This document shows positions 23,862-31,550 of a DNA stretch of 64,000 bases, in pieces. Made by a program: the position numbers and the translations under genes. Source of the stretch: Glycomyces amatae (GTDB lineage Bacteria; Actinomycetota; Actinomycetes; Mycobacteriales; Micromonosporaceae); assembly GCF_020991375.1 (NCBI RefSeq), contig NZ_JAJLQZ010000013.1, forward strand, positions 97,969 to 161,968, read 5' to 3'. Position 1 is the stretch's first letter. Every line of letters starts with the position of its first letter. The notes under the pieces were generated by a model that was not told the DNA's origin, did no database searches, and saw only the letters and a list, made by a program, of their open reading frames with translations.

Positions 23862-24308
23862 TCAGCCGGGGCCGGGCCGGTCGGCGCGCATGGCCCGCAG
23901 CAGCGCCGGGACCCCCAGCGCCAGGCCCTCGCGCTCCTCGGGGGTCATGGCCGAGGCCCAGCGCTCGTACCGCCCGTGGAGCGAGTGCGCCGCGCTGCGG
24001 TGGAGCCGCCGCCCCTCGGCGGTGATCTCGAGCCGGTAGAGCCGCCGGTTGCCCGGGTCGCGGTGGCGGGTCAGCAGGCCCGCCGCCTCGAGGTCGGCGA
24101 CCAGGCGGCTCACGCTGCTCTTCTCCAGGTCCAGGCGCTCGGCGAGCTCGCGCTGCGAGATGCCCCCGCCGTGGTCCAGCTCGTGGAGCGCGAACAGCTG
24201 CGACACCGACAGCGCCCGGTCGGGGAACAGCCGGTCCATCAGGGCGAACTCGGCGGTGCGCACCAGGTCCAGGAGCAGGTGGTGCAAGTGCTCGGCGTCG
24301 GCGCCCAT
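23862..24308 (-). CDS. MarR-family transcriptional regulator
   Basis: A 148-aa winged-helix regulator. The HTH is GISQRELAERLDLEKSSVSR and the wing is HRDPGNRRLYRLEIT, both typical of MarR. Start ATG 24308 has GGAGGAG 5 nt upstream. It is divergent from a methyltransferase gene; two 15-bp palindromes with the arms GTTG...CAAC lie between them. MarR proteins usually repress themselves and the divergent gene and release DNA on binding a small phenolic or similar ligand. The ligand is unknown. Confidence 0.9.
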   Translation of the reverse strand: MGADAEHLHHLLLDLVRTAEFALMDRLFPDRALSVSQLFALHELDHGGGISQRELAERLDLEKSSVSRLVADLEAAGLLTRHRDPGNRRLYRLEITAEGRRLHRSAAHSLHGRYERWASAMTPEEREGLALGVPALLRAMRADRPGPG

Positions 24309-24362
24309 CGTCACTCCTCCATCGGTCGTGCCCTGCGACTGAGCATCGTAACCCCTTCGTCA

Positions 24363-24416
24363 GTTGTACTCCGCAACCGTATGTCGTAGACTCGAATGAA
24401 AGTTGTACAGTACAAC
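24363..24416. promoter_or_regulatory. Two MarR-type operator palindromes
   Basis: GTTGTACAGTACAAC (24402-24416) is a perfect 7-1-7 palindrome. GTTGTACTCCGCAAC (24363-24377) keeps the same outer arms. Their centres are 39 bp apart, close to four helical turns. They lie between the divergent MarR and methyltransferase starts, the near one ending 5 bp before the GGAGG of the methyltransferase. Confidence 0.75.
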
Positions 24417-24431
24417 CATTGGAGGACCGCC

Positions 24432-25001
24432 ATGCCGCACCACGACCACGCGCACGGCAACCGGCCCATCGAGGGCCGCCACAGCCGCAACTACGACCGG
24501 ATGGCCCGCCTGCTGATGAAGCCGGTCTACCGCCGGATCGCCGCGGACATCGCGGCGTCCGCCCCGCGGGGCGCCGCGCTGCTCGACATCGGCACCGGCC
24601 CGGGCATCCTGCTCCAGGCCCTCCACCGCACCCGCCCCGACCTCCGCCTCTCCGGCGTCGACCTCGCCGCCGACATGGTCGACCTCGCCCGGCGCAACCT
24701 CGGCGACCGGGCGGAACTCCACGCCGCCGACGCGGCCGCCCTGCCGTTCGAGGACGACCGCTTCGACCTCGTCGTCTCCAGCTACAGCTCCCACCACTGG
24801 GGCGACCCGCGGGCCGGCGCCGACGAGATCGCCCGCGTCCTCAAGAGCGGTGGCCGCCTCCTGAACTACGACTTCCCGCACGCGCCGTGGGACGCCCTGA
24901 CCGCCTCCGGCCTGGCCGCCGTGCGCCGGAGCCCGTTCAAAGCGGGCTGGACGAGCCTGATCATGAAGACGACCCGCCTCGAAGCCGAGAAGCGGCCCTG
25001 A
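24432..25001 (+). CDS. SAM-dependent class I methyltransferase
   Basis: A 189-aa enzyme. A His-rich N-terminus (MPHHDHAHGN) precedes the Rossmann fold with motif I LLDIGTGPGILLQAL, acidic motif II LSGVDLAADMV, ADAAALPFEDDRFDLVVSSY (motif IV region) and LKSGGRLLNYDFP. This is the methyltransferase-11 pattern. ATG 24432 has GGAGG 6 nt upstream. Control by the divergent MarR through the two operators is very likely. The substrate may be the small molecule sensed by MarR, an inference from layout. Confidence 0.87.
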   Translation: MPHHDHAHGNRPIEGRHSRNYDRMARLLMKPVYRRIAADIAASAPRGAALLDIGTGPGILLQALHRTRPDLRLSGVDLAADMVDLARRNLGDRAELHAADAAALPFEDDRFDLVVSSYSSHHWGDPRAGADEIARVLKSGGRLLNYDFPHAPWDALTASGLAAVRRSPFKAGWTSLIMKTTRLEAEKRP

Positions 25002-25210
25002 CGAGGACCGGCGTCCGCCCGGACCGCGGCGAGCGCGTCATCGCCCCGGCCTGAGCGGTGCCGAGTCCGCGCTCCCCGCCGCCACCGCCGCGTCGTCCGC
25101 ACCCATGCGCCGACCTATCCGCCAGGAACCCGCGCCCCGCGGCGATGAATTCCACCCGCTTCCCCAGTCTGCACCGGTATAACCGATGAACCGCATCCGA
25201 GGAGCGAACC

Positions 25211-25789
25211 ATGACCGCCACCTACACCTTCGACGTCTTCTCCAGCCTCGACGGCTTCGGCTCCGCCGGCGGCGACTGGACCGGCTACTGGGGCAAGCAG
25301 GGCCCCGAACTGCTCGGACACCGCCTCGACCTCTACCGCCGGGAGCAGCGGATGGTCTTCGGCGCCAACACGTACCGCGATTTCCAGCAGATGCTCGCGA
25401 CGAGCACCGAGGAGTCCGAAGTGCGCGACCCGTGGGTCACCCGCATGGTCCACCTGCCCGCCACGGTCGTATCGAGCACCCTCGAAGGCCCCCTGGACTG
25501 GCCGGACGCGACCCTCGAGGCCGGCGACGCCCTCGACGTCGTGGCCCGCCTCAAGGCCGAGTCCGAGGTGCCGCTGCGCTCGCACGGCAGCCTGGCGATG
25601 AACCGGGCGCTGCTGGGCGCCGGCCTGGTCGACCTCGTCCAGGTCACCGTCTTCCCGGTGATCACCGGCCGCACCGGGGCGGCCCCGATCTTCCAGGGCG
25701 CGGCCGACTTCGACCTCGAACTGGTCGAGACCCGCACCCTCGACGGCCGCACCCAGGAACTCGTCTACCGCCCCCACCTCCACGCCTGA
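25211..25789 (+). CDS. Dihydrofolate reductase-family protein (RibD C-terminal type)
   Basis: A 192-aa protein with the DHFR/RibD-C fold: YTFDVFSSLDGFGSAGGDWT, GANTYRDFQQML, LRSHGSLAMNRALLGAGLVD, and VFPVITGRTGAAPIF. These are the marks of the small actinobacterial oxidoreductases usually labelled dihydrofolate reductase family, which bind NADPH. ATG 25211 follows GAGGAGCGAACC. It stands alone. The physiological substrate is unknown. Confidence 0.88.
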   Translation: MTATYTFDVFSSLDGFGSAGGDWTGYWGKQGPELLGHRLDLYRREQRMVFGANTYRDFQQMLATSTEESEVRDPWVTRMVHLPATVVSSTLEGPLDWPDATLEAGDALDVVARLKAESEVPLRSHGSLAMNRALLGAGLVDLVQVTVFPVITGRTGAAPIFQGAADFDLELVETRTLDGRTQELVYRPHLHA

Positions 25790-25899
25790 CCCCGCCGCCC
25801 TCCCATGGCGGATCGATGACGGAATCGTGGCGCCGCCGCCTACCGTGCGGCCGTGCACCGATGCCCAGCGCTCCTCCACTCCGCCCGGCCGGAGCGGTG

Positions 25900-27003
25900 A
25901 TGGACGAACCCGAGACCGTCGAGCCCCGCGGCCGCCGCCCGGTCCTCGTCGCCGCCGTCGCCGTCGGCACCCTGACGATGTGCGCCACCTTCGCCGGGTC
26001 CGTGGTCAACCTCCTCACCGGCACCGCCGCCCTCGCGATCGCCGCCGCCGGGGCGGTCCTGGCGGGCATGGCCTCGATCATCGCCGTGATCGTCTCAGGG
26101 GAGCCGGGCGGACCGCCCGAGCGGCGCGCCCCCGCGCAGTGGGCCTGGACCGACGTGGCGCGCCACCCGCTCGAAGCCGTCCGCAACATCCGCCTGCCCC
26201 TCGCCTGCGCCCTCGCCACGGCCGCGTCGACGACCGCGCCCCCGGCCGTCACCGCGTCGATCCCCTTGGAGGGTTTCGCGGCCGAGCACGCCGCGATCCT
26301 CCTCCCGGCCGCGACCGCGGGCTGGGCGCTCCTCCTCGCGATGGCCGCCCAGAGCTGGAACCTCACCTGGGACGGCGGCGAGGCGCGCCAGAAGGGCGCC
26401 GGACTCGACGCGCTGGTCACCTACAGCGCCGCCGCCGGACTCGGCTTCTGGATCGGCACCACGGCCAAGCCGTACCTCGGCCTCCTCATCGCCGCCGCGG
26501 CCATGCTCGTCCTCACCGCCGTGGCGGGCCGCATCGAGGACGACTTCTACGCGCACGGCCCCCTGCCGTTCGCCCTCTCCGCCGCCGCCGTCGCCTCGAC
26601 CGCCTTCGCCGCCTGGCACCACGGCTTCGGCCCCTTCGGCACGGTCTTCGCAGGCCTGGGCGCGGCCGCCGCCGTCACCTTCCCCGCCGCCGTCCGCGCC
26701 AAGGCCGCCGACATACCGCCCGGCATCCTCGAGTTCGCCCCCTGCGCGGCCGTCGCCCTCCTCGGCCTCGACGGCAGCCGCTGGTGGTTCGCCGTCGCGG
26801 TCCTCATCTTCACCGCCGCCGTCGTCAACTCCGGCGGCGGCACCGACGACGCCCCCGACTTCAAGAAGGGCGCCGCCTTCGTGGCCACCTGGTTCGGCCC
26901 CCTCAAGCCGCTCATGGTCCTCTACCTCACCGCGACCGTCCTCGCCTCGACCTACACCGCCCTGGCAATCGCCGTCCCCGAACTCGACTGGAAACTGCCC
27001 TGA
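25900..27003 (+). CDS. Polytopic membrane protein, unknown function
   Basis: A 367-aa protein with about ten membrane segments, beginning at residues 15-36 and 39-62, then from residue 95 on. Loops are short, with one longer acidic loop (GGGTDDAPDFKKG near residue 310). ATG 25900 has GGAG 5 nt upstream; earlier in-frame starts lack a ribosome binding site. I recognise no transporter family. It ends convergent with the membrane protein gene at 27157. Confidence 0.65.
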   Translation: MDEPETVEPRGRRPVLVAAVAVGTLTMCATFAGSVVNLLTGTAALAIAAAGAVLAGMASIIAVIVSGEPGGPPERRAPAQWAWTDVARHPLEAVRNIRLPLACALATAASTTAPPAVTASIPLEGFAAEHAAILLPAATAGWALLLAMAAQSWNLTWDGGEARQKGAGLDALVTYSAAAGLGFWIGTTAKPYLGLLIAAAAMLVLTAVAGRIEDDFYAHGPLPFALSAAAVASTAFAAWHHGFGPFGTVFAGLGAAAAVTFPAAVRAKAADIPPGILEFAPCAAVALLGLDGSRWWFAVAVLIFTAAVVNSGGGTDDAPDFKKGAAFVATWFGPLKPLMVLYLTATVLASTYTALAIAVPELDWKLP

Positions 27004-27156
27004 CCCGCCTCGCTGGTGGGCGCCCGAGCGAAGGAAGCGGTTGGGTCGGGCCTCCAGGTCCGATCCGCTCCGCTGCCTCGAATCGCCCGTCGGCACCCGA
27101 TGTCACCACTGCGGCTGCGGCGCACATCGCCTCACCCGCGGTGCCGGGGCTCGCAC

Positions 27157-27729
27157 TCACTTGAGCGTTGGATCGGCGCCCTCGATCCGCTCGGCCCCGG
27201 TGATGGTGAGCAGCACGGCGATCGTGAACAAGGCCAGGAACGCCAGTTGGGCGTACTGCCCTATGAGGATGTACCTCGCCACGGCCTGGTTGCCCCGCTG
27301 GAGTGAGACGATGCTGAGCACCCGCAGCGTCGCCACGATGTTGCGCGAGTCGACGGCGTCGTCGACCCAGTGATCCTCCACCATCGCGAACAGCGTGGGG
27401 TCGTCGGCGATCTCGTAGACATGGCTGCGCCCGGCCCAGATCCCGCATCCGACCGCGAAGACGAGCGCGAGCATCGCCGCCCCGTACACTCCCTGAAGCC
27501 ACGTCGAGATGACGTACCGCTGTGTGAACTGCGCGAAGACCCCGATCGCGCCCATGAATGTCAGAAGCACGGTCGAGACGGTGATCAGCGACTGCGCACG
27601 CGACTGGTGCGCCTTCCTGCGATCGACCTCGGCGGTGAGCTGCGCGTCGATGAAGGCCGCGTATTCTGCGCCCTGCTGATCGTCGAATGCCGAGTCGCCG
27701 CCCTGCTCAGGACGACGTTTTTTCGTCAT
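27157..27729 (-). CDS. 3-TM membrane protein, SLATT-like layout
   Basis: A 190-aa protein. A hydrophilic N-terminus of about 40 residues (MTKKRRPEQGGD...) with a helix TAEVDRRKAHQSRAQSLITV leads into a membrane hairpin (about 45-66 and 78-99). A soluble stretch of about 55 residues and a third membrane segment near the C-terminus (IGQYAQLAFLALFTIAVLLT) follow. This resembles SLATT or Pycsar-type effector membrane proteins that permeabilise membranes in conflict systems, but I see no proof of either. Its start overlaps the end of the upstream basic 65-aa gene by 23 bp, so they are coupled. The 153 bp to the convergent gene hold no feature. Confidence 0.62.
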   Translation of the reverse strand: MTKKRRPEQGGDSAFDDQQGAEYAAFIDAQLTAEVDRRKAHQSRAQSLITVSTVLLTFMGAIGVFAQFTQRYVISTWLQGVYGAAMLALVFAVGCGIWAGRSHVYEIADDPTLFAMVEDHWVDDAVDSRNIVATLRVLSIVSLQRGNQAVARYILIGQYAQLAFLALFTIAVLLTITGAERIEGADPTLK

Positions 27730-27904
27730 CGCCGGAAACGCGGCGATTCGACGAACGACGATCCCCGTCATCATCCTCGCGAACATTTTTAGTGCCCACC
27801 CAAGACTTGTTCGGAGCAGGCTTTCCGGGCTGTCCTGATTTGGGCGAAGCCCCTTTGCCCGAGGGGGGTTGCTCGGGTTTCTTTTCATTGTTCTTCTTCG
27901 GCAT
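27707..27904 (-). CDS. Small Lys/Ser/Pro-rich basic protein
   Basis: A 65-aa hydrophilic, probably disordered protein starting MPKKNNEKKPEQPPSGKG and ending in DDEKTSS. It has AGGA about 8 nt before ATG 27904. Its last 23 bp overlap the start of the 3-TM protein gene, which has no ribosome binding site of its own, so translation of the two is coupled. No family known. It may be a partner or regulator of the membrane protein. Confidence 0.5.
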   Translation of the reverse strand: MPKKNNEKKPEQPPSGKGASPKSGQPGKPAPNKSWVGTKNVREDDDGDRRSSNRRVSGDDEKTSS

Positions 27905-28270
27905 GAGCCGATCCTACCGAAAGTCCGATGCCTCTGCTCAACGTGATCTACGAGCCTGGCGGCGCCAGGTCGATGCTGTCCTGATTGACTCAAATTCTTC
28001 AATGGTAAATAAGACTTTGCAAATAATTTTCAGCAAACCCTTGCCATTATTTTTCCCCGATGATTCGGTTCTGACAGGCCAGAAACTCCAAGTCACTTCC
28101 ATTTCACAAAGGCACCCGGCTAATTGATCAACTTCGGCTCTGATAAACATGAGCCTTCTATCTCTCCGCTGAATTCCAGGGGAGAGTCGTCATGGCGTGC
28201 CGAGCCGCCCCGTCCCGAAACGAACGGTCATACCGTCGCGGCTCCCACGACCCCTCGGAAAGGAACAACA
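27905..28270. other. AT-rich divergent intergenic region
   Basis: 366 bp between the divergent 65-aa gene (minus) and the DUF6232-type gene (plus). Composition drops sharply in 27985-28150, with runs such as AAATAATTTTC. An interrupted inverted repeat (AATGGTAA near 28000, TTGCCATT near 28040) is visible. No convincing ORF. It probably holds both promoters, and its composition suggests transferred DNA. Confidence 0.5.
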
Positions 28271-28768
28271 GTGGCGCTGGACCATGAAACAGTGCAAGTG
28301 CAAGTCGGCCAAGGATCGCTGTGGATCGGCAGCGAGGTCTACCCTCTCCGCCAGATCGCCCGCGTGGGCACCCGTCAGCTGGTGGCGAACCGCGCGAACG
28401 CCTGGAAGGAGTTCATCGTGCGGGCCGTCCTCGTCGTCATCGTCGGCCTCATCGTGACCGTCGGCTCCGAGCCCGCAGGCATCGCCATCATCCTCATCGG
28501 ACTCGCGTTGCTGATCTGGCGTCTGGTCAACAAGCTCAACGTGCCGGCGGTGTACGGCCTCGTGCTCAACACCGCCGGCACCGACAGGGCCGCCGTCTGG
28601 AGCACGGACGAGGACCAGATCGACAAGCTCGTCCGCCAGCTCACCGAGGCGATCGCCAACCCGGACATGCCCACCAAGACGACCAACATCTACAACGTCG
28701 TCAACGACGGCGACGTCAACCAGGTCTTCGGCGGGATCAAGAGCGAGAACGCGAAGGTGGGGCGGTGA
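28271..28768 (+). CDS. DUF6232-type membrane protein with C-terminal GDVNQVFG motif
   Basis: A 165-aa protein starting at GTG 28271 (AAAGGA 6 nt upstream). The first 40 residues include LWIGSEVYPLRQIARVGTRQ, a pattern I associate with DUF6232. Two membrane segments follow (about 51-70 and 71-90), then a cytoplasmic stretch (DRAAVWSTDEDQIDKLVRQL) and a tail NIYNVVNDGDVNQVFGGI. The tail repeats a motif found at the N-terminus of the adjacent CHAT protease. The downstream gene starts inside this gene's stop (GTGA). The likely role is a membrane-bound sensor or adaptor that engages the protease through the shared motif; this is inference. Confidence 0.72.
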   Translation: MALDHETVQVQVGQGSLWIGSEVYPLRQIARVGTRQLVANRANAWKEFIVRAVLVVIVGLIVTVGSEPAGIAIILIGLALLIWRLVNKLNVPAVYGLVLNTAGTDRAAVWSTDEDQIDKLVRQLTEAIANPDMPTKTTNIYNVVNDGDVNQVFGGIKSENAKVGR

Positions 28769-28831
28769 GGGGAGAGCACCCCGAGGTGCGCAACTTCGTC
28801 CGGAACGGCGACGTCAACCAGGTCTTCGGCG
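28709..28831 (+). repeat. 25-bp direct repeat spanning the DUF6232/CHAT border
   Basis: An identical 25-bp sequence (begins GGCGACGTCAACCAG) is found at 28709-28733 and 28807-28831. The two copies are read in different frames relative to each other but each in its own gene's frame, giving the same peptide GDVNQVFG in both proteins. Confidence 0.85.
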
Positions 28832-29514
28832 ACATCACGGGGCCCTTCCGCATGGGCCGGAACACCGGAGGCCGCGAACCCGAGCCGGAACAGGAGAAGC
28901 TTCGGATACTGCTCCTGGGCGCCTCCTCGGAGGGCGACCTACGGGTCGCCCGCGAGCAGAAGCGCATCCGCACCGCGGTCGAGATCGCCTCGCACCGCGA
29001 CTCGATCGAATTCGACGCCCGACCGGCGGCGACCGCGGACGACCTCCTCGACGGCATCACCGGGTTCCGCCCCCATGTGCTCCACTTCTCCGGGCACGGC
29101 GGCGAACACGGGCTCACCTTCGAGATCGAGCGGGACGAGCACCACTACGGTGCTCGTGTCACGGTGGAGGCCTTCGGGTTGGCGCTCGAGGCGACCGATG
29201 CGCCGCCGCAGCTGATCCTGCTCAACTCCTGCCGCTCCGCGGCCCTGCTCGACACGCTGCTGGGCGCCCTGACCGATCAGGCGGTCCCGTTCGCGATCGG
29301 CATGAACGACAAGATCGGCGACGGCTGCGCGATCGACTACGCCGCGAGGTTCTACGCTTCGATCGCGAACGGCCGGTCCGTCGACGCCTCCCATGCCGCG
29401 GGACGGGCGGCGTTGTCGTTCGCGGGCCTGGGCAGGGCGGATCTGCCGACCTTGCAATGCGCCGAAGGGGCCGATCCGAAGTCCGCCGTCCTCGTTCGCC
29501 CTCCGGCGGTTTGA
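28765..29514 (+). CDS. CHAT-domain caspase-like protease with N-terminal GDVNQVFG motif
   Basis: A 249-aa protein starting at GTG 28765. Residues about 10-25 carry FVRNGDVNQVFGDITG, matching the tail of the preceding protein. Residues about 45-249 are a CHAT-type cysteine protease: KLRILLLGASSEGDLR, the catalytic His in HVLHFSGHGGEHG, and the catalytic Cys in LILLNSCRSAALLD. CHAT proteases act as executioner effectors in bacterial conflict systems and cleave specific partner proteins once activated. Overlap with the upstream gene and the shared motif indicate a two-gene sensor/effector unit. A strong hairpin follows the stop. Confidence 0.85.
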   Translation: MRGEHPEVRNFVRNGDVNQVFGDITGPFRMGRNTGGREPEPEQEKLRILLLGASSEGDLRVAREQKRIRTAVEIASHRDSIEFDARPAATADDLLDGITGFRPHVLHFSGHGGEHGLTFEIERDEHHYGARVTVEAFGLALEATDAPPQLILLNSCRSAALLDTLLGALTDQAVPFAIGMNDKIGDGCAIDYAARFYASIANGRSVDASHAAGRAALSFAGLGRADLPTLQCAEGADPKSAVLVRPPAV

Positions 29515-29536
29515 GCGGCCCTGCGGGATTCCCCTC

Positions 29537-29598
29537 GGGGCGCCAGAAACGGCCTCCGGCTTGTGTCGACACAGGCCGGAGGCCGTTTCTGGCGCCCC
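29537..29598. terminator. 62-bp near-perfect palindrome after the CHAT gene
   Basis: Arms 29537-29560 and 29575-29598 are perfectly complementary over 24 bp. The 14-nt centre is itself nearly palindromic (TGTGTCGACACA). It starts 23 nt after the CHAT stop. Its size exceeds a usual terminator, but ending the CHAT transcript is the simplest role. Confidence 0.75.
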
Positions 29599-29678
29599 CC
29601 GACAGCGGTTGCAGCGCATCGGCGAGGCCACCCTCGTTCAGATGAGCGAAACCGAGTCGTAACGGTTGATGGCCGAAC

Positions 29679-29708
29679 TTGACTGTTCGCCAGTCTGGCG
29701 GTTACGAT
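29679..29708 (+). promoter_or_regulatory. Sigma-70-type promoter
   Basis: TTGACT (29679-29684) and TACGAT (29703-29708) with an 18-bp spacer, in an AT-richer stretch upstream of the leader ORF at 29796 and the 542-aa protein gene. Confidence 0.5.
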
Positions 29709-29795
29709 GAGAAATCATTCTTGTATTTATGACAATAATGAGATGGTCGCCGCTCATCCACCACAGGCCCTCGATACCCCCACGGAGAACCACAG

Positions 29796-29831
29796 ATGAC
29801 CACCGTCCTCGTCGCCGACAGCCGTCGCTGA
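29796..29831 (+). CDS. 11-codon leader ORF
   Basis: ATG 29796 with GGAG at ideal spacing encodes MTTVLVADSRR and stops 25 nt before the ATG of the 542-aa protein, in another frame. It has a better ribosome binding site than the large gene. It could be a translated leader that tunes downstream expression, or the relic of an older start. No regulatory residues (runs of one amino acid) are seen. Confidence 0.4.
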   Translation: MTTVLVADSRR

Positions 29832-29856
29832 TCGTCGCGGCGCCACCGAGACCCCC

Positions 29857-31485
29857 ATGACTTCGGAAACCCCTGTTCCCCTGTTCCGGACCTCGCAACC
29901 TGAGCGGAGCCGCGGCAGTGACGCGACGGCCCACCTGTGCGCGGCCGCTTATCTCGACCCGGACTTCCGTCTCCAGGTGATCGAGCAGGTCTACGCCCGG
30001 CGCGATCGAGCCGTTGCTCCGAATCCGGGCGCCGACGCGGTCCCGGTGCTCCGGCACGTTCGCAGGGCGACGGTGATCGACACCGCAGAGCAAGGAGTCC
30101 TCGCCTTGATGCTGGTGTCGTTGCTGACGGCCCCCACCGTCAACAACCTCACGCTCGTGATCGGCTTGTCCGCTTGGCTGCTGGTCGGCCTCAAACTGCG
30201 CAAGATCGGTAACGACCTCAAGATCTCCTCCAACCAGCGTCGTATCGAATCCAACAAGATTCTGCGTTGGGCCACTGCGAGACTGACGGTCCGCAGGGCC
30301 GGAGTGATCGCCGTCGGCCTGCTGCTCTTCCTCTGGGTCGACTTCCACACCGCAGGCACGCCGATATGGACCTGGCTGGCCATGCTCGGCGCCACCTGCA
30401 CGGGGTTCGAGTTGGCGCGCATGTACTGCCTGTCTCGGATTCCCGAAGGCATCGCCTCGCGCTCCCGTGCGCGGAAACGGGCCGGCGCCATCGGAAGTGG
30501 GCAGCGCTCTTCGCTGATCGTCCGTCCCAGAGACCGGGTCGACCGACACTTCCCCGGATTCGGCAAGAGCCTGGGATCGATCCCGTTCTCGATGCCGCTG
30601 CGCCCCGCCGCAGCGTCGGTGGAGACGACCGCGTTCACCGTTGCAGATCTCCACCGCCACCTCAAGCAGCGGATCACCGCCCTCAGCGAGGACTCCACAG
30701 CGACCCGAGGCCTGCCCGATCTGGAGGTCGACGAGCAGTGGTTCGTGTCCGATCGCTTCGTCACCGCGCCCGTCACCCGGCTCGTCGACCTCCCTGAGGG
30801 CCTCCGTCCCGAGGAAGGATGGGATGCGCTCCCCGACATCCCGGACTCCCCGGTCCGGCAGTATCTCCGCTGCCAGGTGTCGACCCAGGGCGGAGAAACC
30901 GTCGGCACCTGCTTCGCTTACTTCGCCCTGCAAGGCGAGACGCTGTACATGCGGCTGTCCCGCTGCGCGCTTCCCGCCACGAGAGAGGACTACCACGTCT
31001 TCAGAGGCGGCGCCCTGAACCTGAGGCGGGCAATGGCATGGGCAGGCGTGCTGGCCCTGGCCACCGCCCCGATCGAAGTGCTCCGCAGCCCCTACGACGC
31101 GGCGCTCACCGCCTGGCGGGGGCTCAAGCACGGCCTCAGCGGCCGCCCTGCGCTCAGAGGGTGGAGGCATCCCGACTGCGGTGCCCTGACCGGTGTCAGG
31201 GAACTCGGATACGACGGCGACGCCGAACACCTCGACCTCTCAGAGGCCTATCAGTACGTCCTCGTCGTCCAGCAGCAGATCCTCGAGGCGCTCAAGGACT
31301 TCCTGACCGGTCACGGCATCGACATCAGGACGCTCGACGACCATATGACGGCGATCGTCAACTACGGCGTCATCAACAACGGCGAGATGACCGCGGGAGC
31401 CGTCGGTACTGGGGCCCAGGCGACCTCCGGTGCGATCGGCACGGGCAGCAGCGGTGCGGTCCATCAGCAAGCGGGACGCGGGTGA
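29857..31485 (+). CDS. Large membrane protein with Gly/Ala-rich C-terminal tail
   Basis: A 542-aa protein. Residues about 75-105 and 145-190 form two membrane hairpins. A long soluble domain (about 240-490) has no motif I recognise. The last 45 residues read NYGVINNGEMTAGAVGTG then a repetitive Gly/Ala/Thr/Ser tail. Such N-x-G, GxxGTGA tails occur on effector-associated proteins and amyloid-type signalling motifs. The start ATG 29857 has a poor ribosome binding site and follows the 11-codon leader ORF. Its place after the CHAT module suggests a related conflict function, unproven. Confidence 0.68.
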   Translation: MTSETPVPLFRTSQPERSRGSDATAHLCAAAYLDPDFRLQVIEQVYARRDRAVAPNPGADAVPVLRHVRRATVIDTAEQGVLALMLVSLLTAPTVNNLTLVIGLSAWLLVGLKLRKIGNDLKISSNQRRIESNKILRWATARLTVRRAGVIAVGLLLFLWVDFHTAGTPIWTWLAMLGATCTGFELARMYCLSRIPEGIASRSRARKRAGAIGSGQRSSLIVRPRDRVDRHFPGFGKSLGSIPFSMPLRPAAASVETTAFTVADLHRHLKQRITALSEDSTATRGLPDLEVDEQWFVSDRFVTAPVTRLVDLPEGLRPEEGWDALPDIPDSPVRQYLRCQVSTQGGETVGTCFAYFALQGETLYMRLSRCALPATREDYHVFRGGALNLRRAMAWAGVLALATAPIEVLRSPYDAALTAWRGLKHGLSGRPALRGWRHPDCGALTGVRELGYDGDAEHLDLSEAYQYVLVVQQQILEALKDFLTGHGIDIRTLDDHMTAIVNYGVINNGEMTAGAVGTGAQATSGAIGTGSSGAVHQQAGRG

Positions 31486-31550
31486 CACCGAGCAGGCGCT
31501 GCGCCGCATCGTTCGGCCGAACCGTCGATGGCGGCCGCAGGCCGTAGAGG

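Noticed and set aside
27600..31500. Prophage or integrative element with att sites
   Set aside because: No integrase, phage gene, tRNA or flanking direct repeat was found, although composition and gene content are island-like.
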